NCBI GenBank assembly: GCA_002328585.1
Contig: DCUV01000032.1
Location: 74,277-138,276, forward strand
Reading direction: 5' to 3'
DNA: 64,000 bases
From: Spirochaetia bacterium UBA2205
GTDB lineage: Bacteria; Spirochaetota; UBA4802; UB4802
A program made the translations under genes and the position numbers. Positions 8,401 to 16,981 of this stretch are shown here, in pieces (the first letter of the stretch is position 1; every line of letters begins with the position of its first letter). Below the pieces are notes generated by a model. It saw only the letters and a program-made list of their open reading frames with translations, made no database searches and was not told where the DNA came from.

Positions 8401-8598
8401 TTTCTTTTGTTGCTTGTCTATGACAAAAGAAAGTATGTATATCCGCACGCATTCGTAATACTGATACTGCATGCTTGCGCAACTGATGTCCCGCGTCCAC
8501 AGCAGCATGACAAACCTTACGTCATACTTTGCCGTTGATGTGTAGCCCAGCGTGTCGGTGATGTTTTCAATGTAGGTGTGGGTAGCGGTGTTATAGCT
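8401..8598 (+). repeat. Direct repeat, copy 2 (198 bp)
   Basis: Ungapped match to 7463-7660. It includes the same TTTCTTTTGT ... ACAAAAGAAA 10-bp inverted repeat at its left end. The left boundary is sharp in both copies. Confidence 0.85.
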
Positions 8599-8721
8599 CT
8601 GCTGACGATGATAGCGCTGAGTCTGGTGTTTACTGGCTGATACACCAGCATGATACATAATAATACCGTATGCGTCGTTAGCACTATCGGTAACTGCAAC
8701 AATAGCAAGGAACTTGAACAC
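8401..8721 (-). pseudogene. Remnant of an RHS/YD-repeat gene, copy 2
   Basis: The minus-strand frame reads KFLAIVAVTDSANDAYGIIM, then SYNTATHTYIENITDTLGY, YDVRFVMLLWTRDIS and MQYQYYECVRIY, parallel to copy 1 but extending about 40 residues further at the N-terminal side. It is an interior fragment: no signal peptide, no plausible start signal, and it runs into the inverted repeat and then unrelated AT-rich sequence. The gene from which both copies derive is not in the window. Confidence 0.55.
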
Positions 8722-8772
8722 TCAAAATAATGATATGTTGTTTTTTTTATAAAAATGGCATATGATTAAAAC

Positions 8773-10140
8773 TTATGGGAAAGTAACTACAGCATTACCA
8801 TTGATGGTAACGGGATTACCCGCATATGAACTAATAGTATCAACATCCGGTAACATTCCATACGGCATATCCGCATCAGCTACAAAATAAAATAAATACT
8901 GTCCATACGGTACATTGGTTAATGTATAACTTCCATTACTATGGGCAACCAATGGTGGCAATCGCAATGAATGTTTATACCAATCATAAGCATTCCAATT
9001 CGTTGCATAGCTACCATCATTGACAGCATCAACAAATGTATTGTATTCTACTTTATACTGCTCATAGCGTAGATAATAATCAAGATATCCTTCAACAGTG
9101 CTATAGGGGAATAAAGGGGCAGCCGGTTCATATACCGTAGGCCTGGTCCAATCAGGGTTGTCATCATTTAAAAAATAATCTGCTATTGTCTGTGGATTTC
9201 CATACATATCAATTGCTGGTATGGCAATAACATAACCGGATGAAGCTGTGCTACCATTCACCGTCGCAACCTCCTCTTTTTTATATACCCGCGCAACTCC
9301 TAAAAGATTCCCGCCCATATACACATCATCAGGTTCAACAGCTCTCAGCCAGTCACTCACTGCCCAATAGTGATATGCTGCTCTGGAGCCATTATCATTA
9401 TAAAAATCATACTCATACAGTTTAACAAAATTTTTGATAATAAGCCGTATCTCTATGACTATCTCATCATCTTTATCCACCACAAGCCCGCCATCAATAG
9501 GTACAACAAGTGGAAAAACCCTGTTAATATCTTCATAATTTTGTTTTAAATAGTCATAGTAGGTATTAACCATAAGCTGGTTAAAATCAAATCCATAAAC
9601 ATCGTTTTCATGAAATATCTCTTCCGGGGCATCATCAAGCATAATATTCCCTGAACTATCGAAATACCATTGTTTAGCGTTATCAAATATCAGCTTGCGG
9701 ATGTACAACATAACCACGCCATACCGTTTGCCCGGTTTAATATCATCGCAATCCAAAACAACACCCTGCCCGTTAAAAAAGGGGTCGGTGTCACTTACAG
9801 CAGCAGTAAAAACCTGCCGGTCATATGCCACTTTATCATCGCTGCCGCCATAGTTTGCAAGCCGCATCTCGGCAATATCAACCATAAATGTGTTAGGGAA
9901 AGTTTCAGAATTATCTTTAATCATATCATTGACGGAATCATCAATTGATTGAGGTGCTAATACAGCAGTATCCCAATCCTTAATACTGCTGCTGTCTGTT
10001 GTCGATTCAAATGTCCCTTTTATAATCACCGTCACACGGCTGCCGGCAAGCTCATCAAATAAAGCATCATCGCCGGTGCAACCAATAAGGATAACTATCG
10101 CCAGAGCATATAACAATTGCAGGTATTTTTTCATAATCAT
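8773..10140 (-). CDS. Large lipoprotein of unknown function
   Basis: A 455-residue protein with a lipoprotein signal (KKYLQLLYALAIVILIGC, lipid-modified Cys about residue 21). The mature part is rich in Asp, Tyr and Asn with many short beta-like stretches, two pairs of acidic loops, and a C-terminal carboxypeptidase-like beta domain segment (GSYTLTNVPYGQYLFYFVAD). No family recognised. The start ATG follows the stop of the upstream barrel gene directly (TAGATG), so the two are probably one operon and may form an outer-membrane pair. The codons for its signal peptide contain an exact copy of the dispersed word (10093-10102). Confidence 0.7.
   Translation of the reverse strand: MIMKKYLQLLYALAIVILIGCTGDDALFDELAGSRVTVIIKGTFESTTDSSSIKDWDTAVLAPQSIDDSVNDMIKDNSETFPNTFMVDIAEMRLANYGGSDDKVAYDRQVFTAAVSDTDPFFNGQGVVLDCDDIKPGKRYGVVMLYIRKLIFDNAKQWYFDSSGNIMLDDAPEEIFHENDVYGFDFNQLMVNTYYDYLKQNYEDINRVFPLVVPIDGGLVVDKDDEIVIEIRLIIKNFVKLYEYDFYNDNGSRAAYHYWAVSDWLRAVEPDDVYMGGNLLGVARVYKKEEVATVNGSTASSGYVIAIPAIDMYGNPQTIADYFLNDDNPDWTRPTVYEPAAPLFPYSTVEGYLDYYLRYEQYKVEYNTFVDAVNDGSYATNWNAYDWYKHSLRLPPLVAHSNGSYTLTNVPYGQYLFYFVADADMPYGMLPDVDTISSYAGNPVTINGNAVVTFP
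10093..10102 (-). repeat. GGCGATAGTT dispersed word, exact copy
   Basis: On the minus strand, in the lipoprotein signal-peptide codons, read as G-GCG-ATA-GTT. This is a different codon phase from the copy at 638. Confidence 0.6.
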
Positions 10141-10713
10141 CTAAATCCCAATATTGAGATAAAGGGTAAGCCCGGTATTAACAATATGTCCGTTTTTGCG
10201 TGCACCCTTTTGGTATTCTTCATAAATAAAAAGATAGTCAATACGCAATCCAATATTTATCCACTTGCCAGCAGGAAACGACAATTCAAAGCCAAGCATT
10301 CCCATAGGGTCCCACTGCTCCATGTTTTCCGGTTTTATCATTACCTTTGCACTGCCAGCACCTGCTTTAAGCTGAAATACAATGGGCATATCAATAGGTA
10401 AACGCCATAGCAGGCTGCCATAAACAGGGATAACTGTCAGCTCTTTAATCCCTTCCGATTTAAAATGTTCATACGAAGAATCAAATCCAATTTTTAAAGG
10501 AAGTGACGATATGTTGAAGCGCATAAAACCGCCACCCCATAAATCAGTATCAACATCATCGGCGGTTGAAAAAACTGGTGTAACCGGACCAAACCATATG
10601 CCAATCTGCGGTTTTAAAAAATAATCTCCCCTTTTCCGCTGTGCATATCCATTGCCTGCTATAATAAAAACAAGCAGTATAGTTAGCATTCCATACAATA
10701 CATTATTTTTCAC
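10141..10713 (-). CDS. Outer-membrane beta-barrel-type protein
   Basis: A 190-residue exported protein. The signal peptide (KNNVLYGMLTILLVFIIAGNGYA-Q) is followed by alternating hydrophobic strands separated by glycine- and aspartate-rich turns (FLKPQIGIWFGPV, LKIGFDSSYEHF, VFQLKAGAG, WINIGLRIDYLFIY), ending in LTLYLNIGI, a barrel-closing-type terminal strand. The size fits an eight-stranded barrel. No family named. First gene of a pair with the lipoprotein that follows directly. Confidence 0.65.
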   Translation of the reverse strand: MKNNVLYGMLTILLVFIIAGNGYAQRKRGDYFLKPQIGIWFGPVTPVFSTADDVDTDLWGGGFMRFNISSLPLKIGFDSSYEHFKSEGIKELTVIPVYGSLLWRLPIDMPIVFQLKAGAGSAKVMIKPENMEQWDPMGMLGFELSFPAGKWINIGLRIDYLFIYEEYQKGARKNGHIVNTGLTLYLNIGI

Positions 10714-10804
10714 CAGAAACCCCTATCTTATTAATTGCCACTAAACTTTGCATACTTGCTATACCTGTCAATACATATTTAATGTTCAGCACTATTTTTA
10801 AAAT

Positions 10805-10820
10805 ACTATCGGCGATAGTT
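10805..10820. repeat. Dispersed word as an imperfect palindrome
   Basis: ACTATCG (10805-10811) runs into GGCGATAGTT (10811-10820), so two copies meet head to head. It lies in the gap between truA and the barrel gene and could act as a binding site or small terminator. Confidence 0.6.
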
Positions 10821-10882
10821 ATCGGTATTAACTTTATTGCCTGTAACCTGTTGTATAATCTGTATCATGACACATGGTTTGG

Positions 10883-11665
10883 TTACATATTTAAAAAATT
10901 ATATACTGCTGGATAATGTACCTTTTTTAAGTACAGCCCATACGCAGGAGCTGTTTCACCACTATAATGTCTGTCGCGTCTTTCCAATATCTCTTTCATC
11001 TTTGAAGGATCATCATTGTTCCTCATTAGCATAAGTAATGTTCCAATAAGGATTCTAACCATATTGTGTAAAAAAGCATTTCCCTTTATTGTCAAAACAA
11101 CGAAATCATTAAAGATTCTATCAACTGTAATGTATTCCACAAATCGTATAGTGTCCTCTGTGGCTGAACACTTTTTACAAAATGATGCAAAATCTTTTTC
11201 ACCAATGCAATACTGACAGGCTTCTTTAAGAAATGCAATATCGACAGGTTCCCGTACCCATAATGCTCTATAGAGCATAAACGGATTTTTATATCTATGA
11301 TTATAGAGTACATAGCTATATTCACGAGCAACAGCACTATAGCGCGCATGAAAATGGCTATCAACATTAAATGCTTTTTTTATAGATATATCAGCAGGTA
11401 AAATCCCATTAAGCCCAATACAGATCTTTTCTAAGGGGATGTGTTTGGACAAATCAAAATGGATAACCTGCCCTAAGGCATGAACACCAGCATCGGTTCT
11501 GCCTGCTGCAGCAATCCTTATATCCTCCCTGGTTAGTATCTTGATTGCCTTTTCCAGTTCATATTGTATGGCATTGGCATTATGTTGTATCTGAAATCCG
11601 CTATAACGTGTACCATCATATTGAACAATTAAAGCATACCTCAGACGGGATTCTCGTTCTTCCAT
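10883..11665 (-). CDS. truA: tRNA pseudouridine(38-40) synthase
   Basis: A 260-residue TruA that isomerises uridines at positions 38-40 of the tRNA anticodon arm. It begins RYALIVQYDGTRYSGFQIQ, has the catalytic motif AGRTDAGVHA with Asp58, and the later FHARYSAVAREYSYVLYN and GNAFLHNMVRILIGTLL signatures. Its length is normal. The only suitable ATG lies 25 bases inside the upstream DUF2225 gene, which indicates coupled translation. Confidence 0.95.
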   Translation of the reverse strand: MEERESRLRYALIVQYDGTRYSGFQIQHNANAIQYELEKAIKILTREDIRIAAAGRTDAGVHALGQVIHFDLSKHIPLEKICIGLNGILPADISIKKAFNVDSHFHARYSAVAREYSYVLYNHRYKNPFMLYRALWVREPVDIAFLKEACQYCIGEKDFASFCKKCSATEDTIRFVEYITVDRIFNDFVVLTIKGNAFLHNMVRILIGTLLMLMRNNDDPSKMKEILERRDRHYSGETAPAYGLYLKKVHYPAVYNFLNM

Positions 11666-12516
11666 TGTTCCAGCATCTCATTCATCTTGTCATACAAATC
11701 ACGGGTCATATCAAGAAGGGGCCCTGGTTTATTCTTTGATGCTTTCCCACTACCAAAGAGCTTACTTAGATAGCGTTTCGTCCTTTCAAAGTTCTCAATC
11801 CTTTTTTTTAAATCAGGTTCTTTTGCACCAACTTTTAATGTAAGTATGGCACACATATATAAAATACCATCGTATCCCCAGTTTTTATCAATATCTGGCC
11901 CAATATTCCCTGCTGCATCTACAGGTTCTGCACCTGTTTGCATAATATCCACCACCTTAAAGTAAAAGTCATATGCCTTTTTATAAAAGAACTCTGAAAT
12001 CTTTTTATATGGCGTATCAGGCTCCAGTTTAGCTAAATCCCCAAAAAGCCATGCTGCACGTATTGCTGATATAGCCATTTTAAATGTAGGAGCAACCATT
12101 TTATTTCTAAATGAATAGCAATCCATAGCAAGAAGGTATGAAGCAGCTCCATGATATAAACCCCTGTCTCCATTAAAATCCAGTTTCCCAAAAAATTTTT
12201 CTATTGATTGTTTTCGTGCATTCGCTGTTGCCTGAATTTTCTGCAAATCTTCTGACTGTAAAGTATTAAAATCTTTAGGATAGGCAGCATATAAACATCG
12301 AGGACAAACAGTTACTACATATGCCAGTGGATAAATAACACCCCATTTTTCATTTTTTTCATAGGTGCGCCGTAATTCATCGGTAAGCTTCCCTGCAATA
12401 AGCCGCCCACCTCCTGTTAGCATTTCTTCACGATAAAACTCATATCCACATACTGGACAAATTGTAGCATTTTTCTGTCTGAATGATATCTTCTTTTTAC
12501 TATCCTCTTTTTCCAT
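11641..12516 (-). CDS. DUF2225 protein with two CxxC knuckles
   Basis: A 291-residue member of the DUF2225 family, which has no firm function and is frequent in spirochaetes and Firmicutes. A treble-clef or rubredoxin-like zinc site is formed by CPVC (Cys20, Cys23) and CPRC (Cys71, Cys74). The rest is helical and TPR-like (ISAIRAAWLFGDLAKLE, KKAYDFYFKVVDIMQ). It ends in a charged coil. It is followed by truA with an overlap. The intergenic region before it contains a dispersed-word hairpin. Confidence 0.8.
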   Translation of the reverse strand: MEKEDSKKKISFRQKNATICPVCGYEFYREEMLTGGGRLIAGKLTDELRRTYEKNEKWGVIYPLAYVVTVCPRCLYAAYPKDFNTLQSEDLQKIQATANARKQSIEKFFGKLDFNGDRGLYHGAASYLLAMDCYSFRNKMVAPTFKMAISAIRAAWLFGDLAKLEPDTPYKKISEFFYKKAYDFYFKVVDIMQTGAEPVDAAGNIGPDIDKNWGYDGILYMCAILTLKVGAKEPDLKKRIENFERTKRYLSKLFGSGKASKNKPGPLLDMTRDLYDKMNEMLEQWKNENPV

Positions 12517-12601
12517 ACCCTACATCCTGATATCTATACTACGATCATTTTTATCATTAACTATCATACCAGATATTCTTTGCAACTAAATAATTGCCCA
12601 A

Positions 12602-12641
12602 TAACTATCAAAAAATAAATTTTTGGCGATAGTTCCTGTGA
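12602..12641 (+). repeat. Dispersed word in a hairpin, part of a 21-bp exact repeat
   Basis: AACTATC followed by A/T tracts and GGCGATAGTT (12625-12634) forms an imperfect stem. The segment starting TTTTGGCGATAG and ending CCTGTGA (12621-12641) is identical to 55247-55267. It sits in the divergent promoter gap between the DUF2225 gene and the gene at 12761. Confidence 0.7.
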
Positions 12642-12760
12642 AATTTCATAAAAATCTAATAGACTTTCTATTTTAGGTATAGCATTATGATATTTTTATA
12701 TAAAGCGAAAACTTTCGCGTGTCGATAAACGTAAAAAGAATATCACCGAAGGTAATGTTT

Positions 12761-13615
12761 ATGAAGAACCATACTATCAAGCTTATTATTGTACTGATTA
12801 TGGTGTGCGTTGCACAGCCACTATTTGCAATTTCAACGGCTGTTAAAGCACAAAACGATTATTTTTTAACATTATCATTGCTTCGCCAGATCAGTATCAT
12901 GGTAGAAAATTTTGGTGATGAAAATTCAAAAAACAAATATCAGGAGATACAGGCGCTTTTCCAGACTGCATCTGAAGATTACTATGGACAAAATTTTGAC
13001 AATGCACATCAAAAATATTATAAAGTTAAAATTGAATTAATGGCTTTAACTGATACACTGGCTACACTCTATATTAATAGAGCTCAGGAAATTCTTGATT
13101 CAACCTCAAAGCAATCATTTGATATATTAATAAAATATGATAAAAACAGTACTTTAAAAAAATATTTTACCAAACCATACAACCCGGTTGAAGACATCAA
13201 ACCATATAATCCAGAAGAATATCATCTTTTTTTTGATAGAGAAACCATTGAGCGCTACTTAAAAAATGGTTACCGGAAATTACAGGAAGCTAAAAACATT
13301 TATAACAATCAGGATATTGTATATCTTAAAACTAAATCAACAAAAAAACATGATGAGTTAGAGTTAATCATTAAGCAATATTTAGCGGCTATTGATTTTT
13401 GCAGATTGGCAAAACAATATGGTATTGAAATACATAAAATGATAAAAATAAATCAGTTAGATGCTATACAACTAAAGTATGGATTGGAAAGTAATAAACT
13501 TGATCCAATTTTTGATGACCGTATTCCCGAAGAATTCAAAGTAGATGCCAATGATAATATTAATTTAGTCCATACAATCGAAAAATCCCGCCTGGAAAAG
13601 AAAACAATAAAATAA
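12761..13615 (+). CDS. Exported helical protein of unknown function
   Basis: A 284-residue protein whose signal peptide (MKNHTIKLIIVLIMVCVAQPLFA-I) is followed by an almost entirely helical, lysine- and tyrosine-rich mature region. It contains two TPR-like helix pairs (YYGQNFDNAHQKYYKVKIEL; LKNGYRKLQEAKNIYNN). No family recognised. The ATG at 12761 has GAAGG 7 bases upstream. A GTG at 12719 and an ATG at 12755 are in frame but poorly spaced. It ends at a strong hairpin shared with the rplQ operon. Confidence 0.6.
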   Translation: MKNHTIKLIIVLIMVCVAQPLFAISTAVKAQNDYFLTLSLLRQISIMVENFGDENSKNKYQEIQALFQTASEDYYGQNFDNAHQKYYKVKIELMALTDTLATLYINRAQEILDSTSKQSFDILIKYDKNSTLKKYFTKPYNPVEDIKPYNPEEYHLFFDRETIERYLKNGYRKLQEAKNIYNNQDIVYLKTKSTKKHDELELIIKQYLAAIDFCRLAKQYGIEIHKMIKINQLDAIQLKYGLESNKLDPIFDDRIPEEFKVDANDNINLVHTIEKSRLEKKTIK

Positions 13616-13621
13616 TATAAA

Positions 13622-13644
13622 GAGGCAGGGGTTAAACCTGCCTC
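13622..13644. terminator. Bidirectional terminator
   Basis: GAGGCAGG and CCTGCCTC form a perfect 8-bp stem with a 7-base loop. It lies between the stops of two convergent genes. T-rich sequence follows on the minus strand, so it probably ends the long ribosomal operon as well as the gene at 12761. Confidence 0.75.
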
Positions 13645-13656
13645 AACAATTTACTA

Positions 13657-14115
13657 CTATGTTGTTTTATTAGATTTTTTCTCTTTATTTTTTTTCTCTT
13701 TATCTTTTTTCTCTTCTTGCTTTTTTTCAGTTTTAACTACTAATTCCACAATTGCCATTTCAGCAGCATCACCCTGCCTTCTATCCAGCAAATACATACG
13801 GGTATAACCGCCTGGTCTTGTTACAAAACGTGGTGCAATATCATCAAAAAGTTTCTTCACAACATCTTCATTATGAATCAAGCGCATAACTTCACGCTTG
13901 TTATGAAGTTTTTTAGCATTATCATTTTCGGTAAGATTCAAGTTCGCTTTTGCACGCGTTATTAAACGCTCGGCTAATCGCTTTAGTTCTTTACCCTTCT
14001 GTTTTGTTGTCATAATCCTTTCATGTTGAAATAGCGACGTTAGCATATTGGCATACATTGCCTTCCTATGTTCATGGGATCGTCCCAAAATTCGTACGTT
14101 GTTGCGATGTCTCAT
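13657..14115 (-). CDS. rplQ: 50S ribosomal protein L17
   Basis: A 152-residue L17. It starts MRHRNNVRILGRSHEHRKAM and carries TTKQKGKELKRLAERLITRAK and the GGYTRMYLLDRRQGDAAEMAIVELV core. A lysine/glutamate-rich tail of about 20 residues (KKQEEKKDKEKKNKEKK) extends beyond the usual end. It is the last gene of the alpha operon, 14 bases after rpoA. Confidence 0.95.
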   Translation of the reverse strand: MRHRNNVRILGRSHEHRKAMYANMLTSLFQHERIMTTKQKGKELKRLAERLITRAKANLNLTENDNAKKLHNKREVMRLIHNEDVVKKLFDDIAPRFVTRPGGYTRMYLLDRRQGDAAEMAIVELVVKTEKKQEEKKDKEKKNKEKKSNKTT

Positions 14116-14129
14116 AGTGATGCCACCTC

Positions 14130-15095
14130 TTATTCCTTTATCCCTAAGCTCAAATGGTACTCTTCTAATTTTTTCTTAATTTCTGCCATAACCTGCTCAC
14201 TGAAATGTTTTGATTTTTTTAATTCATCTTCTGTTTTATGCACTACATCTTCTAGTGTGTTGAGTTCTAAACTTTTCAATGTATTATATGCACGAACAGA
14301 AAATTCAAGTTCATCTATAGATTTAGCAAGAATAGCTTTTAATTTATCATGGCTTTCATCAACTGTAACCTCTTCCTCTTCGACCTCTTCTTCAAAGTTA
14401 ATAAATATTGTCATATGATCTTTTATTATCTTTGCCGCCTGAGCCAGAGCATCTTCTGGTTTTATAGATCCGTCAGTCCATATCTCAACAATGAGCTTAT
14501 CATAATCCGTTCGCTGTCCAACACGGGTATCTTCTACTTTGATATTTACCTTCCTGACAGGCGAAAAAATAGCATCAATTGGTATTACACCTATTGTCTC
14601 AACGTTGGATTTGTTTATTTCGCCAGGTATATAACCTCTTCCACGCTCTACCTGCACTTCCATATCAATCCTTCCGTCATGTTCTATAGTAGCAATATGT
14701 GTCTCAGGATTCATTACCTCAACATCGCTATCAATTGAAAAATCCGCTCCAGTCAGTTCAGCTTCGCCATCTTTAACTATATGGAGTACTTTGGGCAACT
14801 CACTTGCATACCTAAACCGCAAACGCTTTAAATTCAGTAAGATACGCGTAACATCTTCTACTACACCATCAATCGTCATAAATTCATGAGGTACCCCTTG
14901 AATCTTCACCGCAGTGATTGCAGATCCTTCAATTGATGATAATAATACTCTTCGTAGAGAGTTACCTATTGTTAAGCCATATCCACGTTCAAAAGGTTCA
15001 GCAATAAATCTTCCATAATCCATGTTTACTTCATCATGTTCAAAAACAATTTTCGATGGTCTTCGAAAACCTTTTAATAGGTTCTTATAAGACAT
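14130..15095 (-). CDS. rpoA: DNA-directed RNA polymerase alpha subunit
   Basis: A 321-residue alpha subunit. The N-terminal assembly domain (about 1-230) includes PFERGYGLTIGNSLRRVLLSSIEGSAI. An acidic linker (EEEVEEEEVTVDE) leads to the C-terminal DNA- and activator-binding domain (about 255-315) with ELEFSVRAYNTLKSLELNTLEDV. It dimerises and seeds core assembly with the beta and beta-prime subunits encoded in the same cluster. It is preceded by rpsD, as in most alpha operons. Confidence 0.97.
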   Translation of the reverse strand: MSYKNLLKGFRRPSKIVFEHDEVNMDYGRFIAEPFERGYGLTIGNSLRRVLLSSIEGSAITAVKIQGVPHEFMTIDGVVEDVTRILLNLKRLRFRYASELPKVLHIVKDGEAELTGADFSIDSDVEVMNPETHIATIEHDGRIDMEVQVERGRGYIPGEINKSNVETIGVIPIDAIFSPVRKVNIKVEDTRVGQRTDYDKLIVEIWTDGSIKPEDALAQAAKIIKDHMTIFINFEEEVEEEEVTVDESHDKLKAILAKSIDELEFSVRAYNTLKSLELNTLEDVVHKTEDELKKSKHFSEQVMAEIKKKLEEYHLSLGIKE

Positions 15096-15135
15096 TATTA
15101 CCTCCAGTAAATAAACACATAACTATCTTCAAGTC

Positions 15136-15765
15136 TTACTTAGAATATAACTCAACAACAGCTTGCTCATTAAATATAGGTTCAATATCTTTTCGCTCAG
15201 GTAACCGGATAATTTTCCCATTCCGCTTCTCATAATCAACTTCTACCCACTGAGGAACCGATCCAACTGCTTTTGACAATTTTATTGCATCTTCTAAAAT
15301 CGCATTATTTTTATAATCTTCTTTAATCTCAACAGTATCATTTACCTTTACCTGATATGACGGTATATCAACACGGTTTCCATTTATTATTACATGACCA
15401 TGTTGAACCAACTGTCGAGACTGCAAACGAGAAGATGCAAATCCCATTCTGTATACAACATTGTCAAGCCTTCTTTCAAGCAATACAAGCATATTTTCCC
15501 CCGTAACTCCTTTTAACCGGGTAGCCTCTTCAAAAACACGTTTAAACTGTGTTTCTAAAAGCATATAACTTCGTTTAATTTTCTGCTTTTCACGAAGCTG
15601 CACTCCGTAATCCGATAGTTTAATTCGACGTTTTTTAGGCGGTCCAGGAGGATACTTTTTATGCTTAATAGCACACTTATCGGTTAAGCACCTTCTCCCT
15701 TTCAGCATCAATGGAGTCATTTCCCGTCTACATAATTTACATAAAGGCCCAGTATATTTTGCCAT
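15136..15765 (-). CDS. rpsD: 30S ribosomal protein S4, zinc-binding type
   Basis: A 209-residue S4. Cys9, Cys12, Cys26 and Cys31 form the zinc knuckle of the C+ type. The S4 RNA-binding domain (about 98-160, RRLDNVVYRMGFASSRLQSRQLVQHGHVIING) follows. S4 is a primary 16S rRNA binder and in many bacteria also represses the alpha operon. A CGATAGTT word occurs in its codons at 15612. Confidence 0.97.
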   Translation of the reverse strand: MAKYTGPLCKLCRREMTPLMLKGRRCLTDKCAIKHKKYPPGPPKKRRIKLSDYGVQLREKQKIKRSYMLLETQFKRVFEEATRLKGVTGENMLVLLERRLDNVVYRMGFASSRLQSRQLVQHGHVIINGNRVDIPSYQVKVNDTVEIKEDYKNNAILEDAIKLSKAVGSVPQWVEVDYEKRNGKIIRLPERKDIEPIFNEQAVVELYSK

Positions 15766-15781
15766 AGATTAAAACCTCACG

Positions 15782-16168
15782 TTATACTCTTCTTCGTTTG
15801 CGTGGTCTACACCCATTATGTGGTATGGGTGTAATATCTTTTATCTTCGATATATTTAAACCTGCCTGATATAATGAGCGGATAGCAGCCTCTCGCCCTA
15901 TACCAGGACCCTTTACATATACTTCTATAGTTCGCATATTAGCATTATCAACTGCTTTTTGCGCTGCCGCTTTAGCAGCCATCTGAGCAGCAAAAGGTGT
16001 TGACTTTCTTGATCCTCTAAAACCCTCACCACCAGACGTTGCCCATGATACAACATTACCCTGCATATCTGTGATTGTTATAATAGTATTGTTATACGTA
16101 GCCTGAATATACGCTTTCCCTACCGGTATATTCTTTTTTTCCTGCTTTTTTGTTCTTTTCTGCTTCAC
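15782..16168 (-). CDS. rpsK: 30S ribosomal protein S11
   Basis: A 128-residue S11. A lysine-rich start leads to GKAYIQATYNNTIITITDMQGNV, then GFRGSRKSTPFAAQMAA, VYVKGPGIGREAAIRSL and the terminal HNGCRPRKRRRV. It sits on the small-subunit platform beside the mRNA exit. Between rpsM and rpsD as usual. Confidence 0.97.
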   Translation of the reverse strand: MKQKRTKKQEKKNIPVGKAYIQATYNNTIITITDMQGNVVSWATSGGEGFRGSRKSTPFAAQMAAKAAAQKAVDNANMRTIEVYVKGPGIGREAAIRSLYQAGLNISKIKDITPIPHNGCRPRKRRRV

Positions 16169-16191
16169 TGTATACCTCTGTTATTCAGTTA

Positions 16192-16566
16192 CTATTTTTT
16201 CTTTTTGCCACCAACAGAAACTTTTCTATTACCTTTTCTGGTATGTGCATTATTTTTAGTATTCTGCCCACGGACAGGCAATCCTCTTCTATGCCGTATA
16301 CCCCTATAACAGCCAATATCCATAAGACGCTTTATATCCATTGCAATTTGTGTACGCAGATCACCTTCGACCTTATAACTTTTTTCAATAATTTTTCGTA
16401 ACTGGTTAATCTCTTCATCGGTAAGATCCTTAACCCTTGTGTCAGGATTAACCCTTGCTTCTTCTAAGATCTTCAGAGAAGAGGGAAGCCCTATACCATA
16501 AATATAGGTAAGTGCTATTTCTACACGTTTATTATTTGGTAAATCAACACCTGCAATTCGTGCCAT
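16192..16566 (-). CDS. rpsM: 30S ribosomal protein S13
   Basis: A 124-residue S13. MARIAGVDLPNNKRVEIALTYIYGIG, a helix-hairpin-helix region, and the basic tail RGLPVRGQNTKNNAHTRKG that contacts P-site tRNA. It lies 18 bases after rpmJ. Confidence 0.97.
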   Translation of the reverse strand: MARIAGVDLPNNKRVEIALTYIYGIGLPSSLKILEEARVNPDTRVKDLTDEEINQLRKIIEKSYKVEGDLRTQIAMDIKRLMDIGCYRGIRHRRGLPVRGQNTKNNAHTRKGNRKVSVGGKKKK

Positions 16567-16584
16567 ATAAACCTCTATATTGTA

Positions 16585-16713
16585 TTATTTCGCTGTTCTT
16601 TTCTTTTGGCGCTGTTTATGCCGTGGATTTTTACAAATCACACGAACAACCCCATGTCGTTTTATAACCTTACAATCACTACATATTTTTTTAACAGAAA
16701 CTCTAACTTTCAT
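16585..16713 (-). CDS. rpmJ: 50S ribosomal protein L36, zinc type
   Basis: A 42-residue L36 read directly from the sequence. It starts MKVRVSVKKICSDCKVIKRH. Zinc ligands are Cys11, Cys14, Cys27 and His32, so it is the zinc-binding version. The C-terminus (QRQKRTAK) is a few residues longer than the common 37-38. Position between infA and rpsM is standard. Confidence 0.93.
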   Translation of the reverse strand: MKVRVSVKKICSDCKVIKRHGVVRVICKNPRHKQRQKKRTAK

Positions 16714-16736
16714 AGTTTACCTCAAGCTCTCATCTA

Positions 16737-16955
16737 TCATTTTGCCCTGTACGTTATTCTGCCTCTACTCAAATCATAAGGCGATAGTTCAACAGTGACC
16801 TTATCACCTGGTAAAATTCTGATATAATGCATTCGCATTTTCCCTGAAATATGAGCTAGTACCACATGGCCATTATCAAGCTTAACTCTAAACATAGCAT
16901 TAGGGAGCGCTTCAACAACCTCCCCTTCAACTTCAATAGGTTCTTCTTTGGCCAT
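16737..16955 (-). CDS. infA: Translation initiation factor IF-1
   Basis: A 72-residue single OB-fold protein with EVEGEVVEALPNAMFRVKLDNGH, HISGKMRMHYIRILPGDKV and SPYDLSRGRITYR. It occupies the ribosomal A site during initiation. The LSPYDL codons contain an exact dispersed word (16780-16789). Placed between map and rpmJ. Confidence 0.97.
   Translation of the reverse strand: MAKEEPIEVEGEVVEALPNAMFRVKLDNGHVVLAHISGKMRMHYIRILPGDKVTVELSPYDLSRGRITYRAK
16780..16789 (+). repeat. GGCGATAGTT dispersed word, exact copy
   Basis: Within infA, read by that gene as AA-CTA-TCG-CC. This is a third codon phase. Confidence 0.6.
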
Positions 16956-16981
16956 ATGGCTTTACACTCCTCTTTTGTTTT

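Noticed and set aside
8302..8721. An intact 139-residue gene over the second RHS remnant
   Set aside because: It matches only the interior of a repeat protein, shares its sequence with copy 1, and runs into a hairpin and unrelated sequence.
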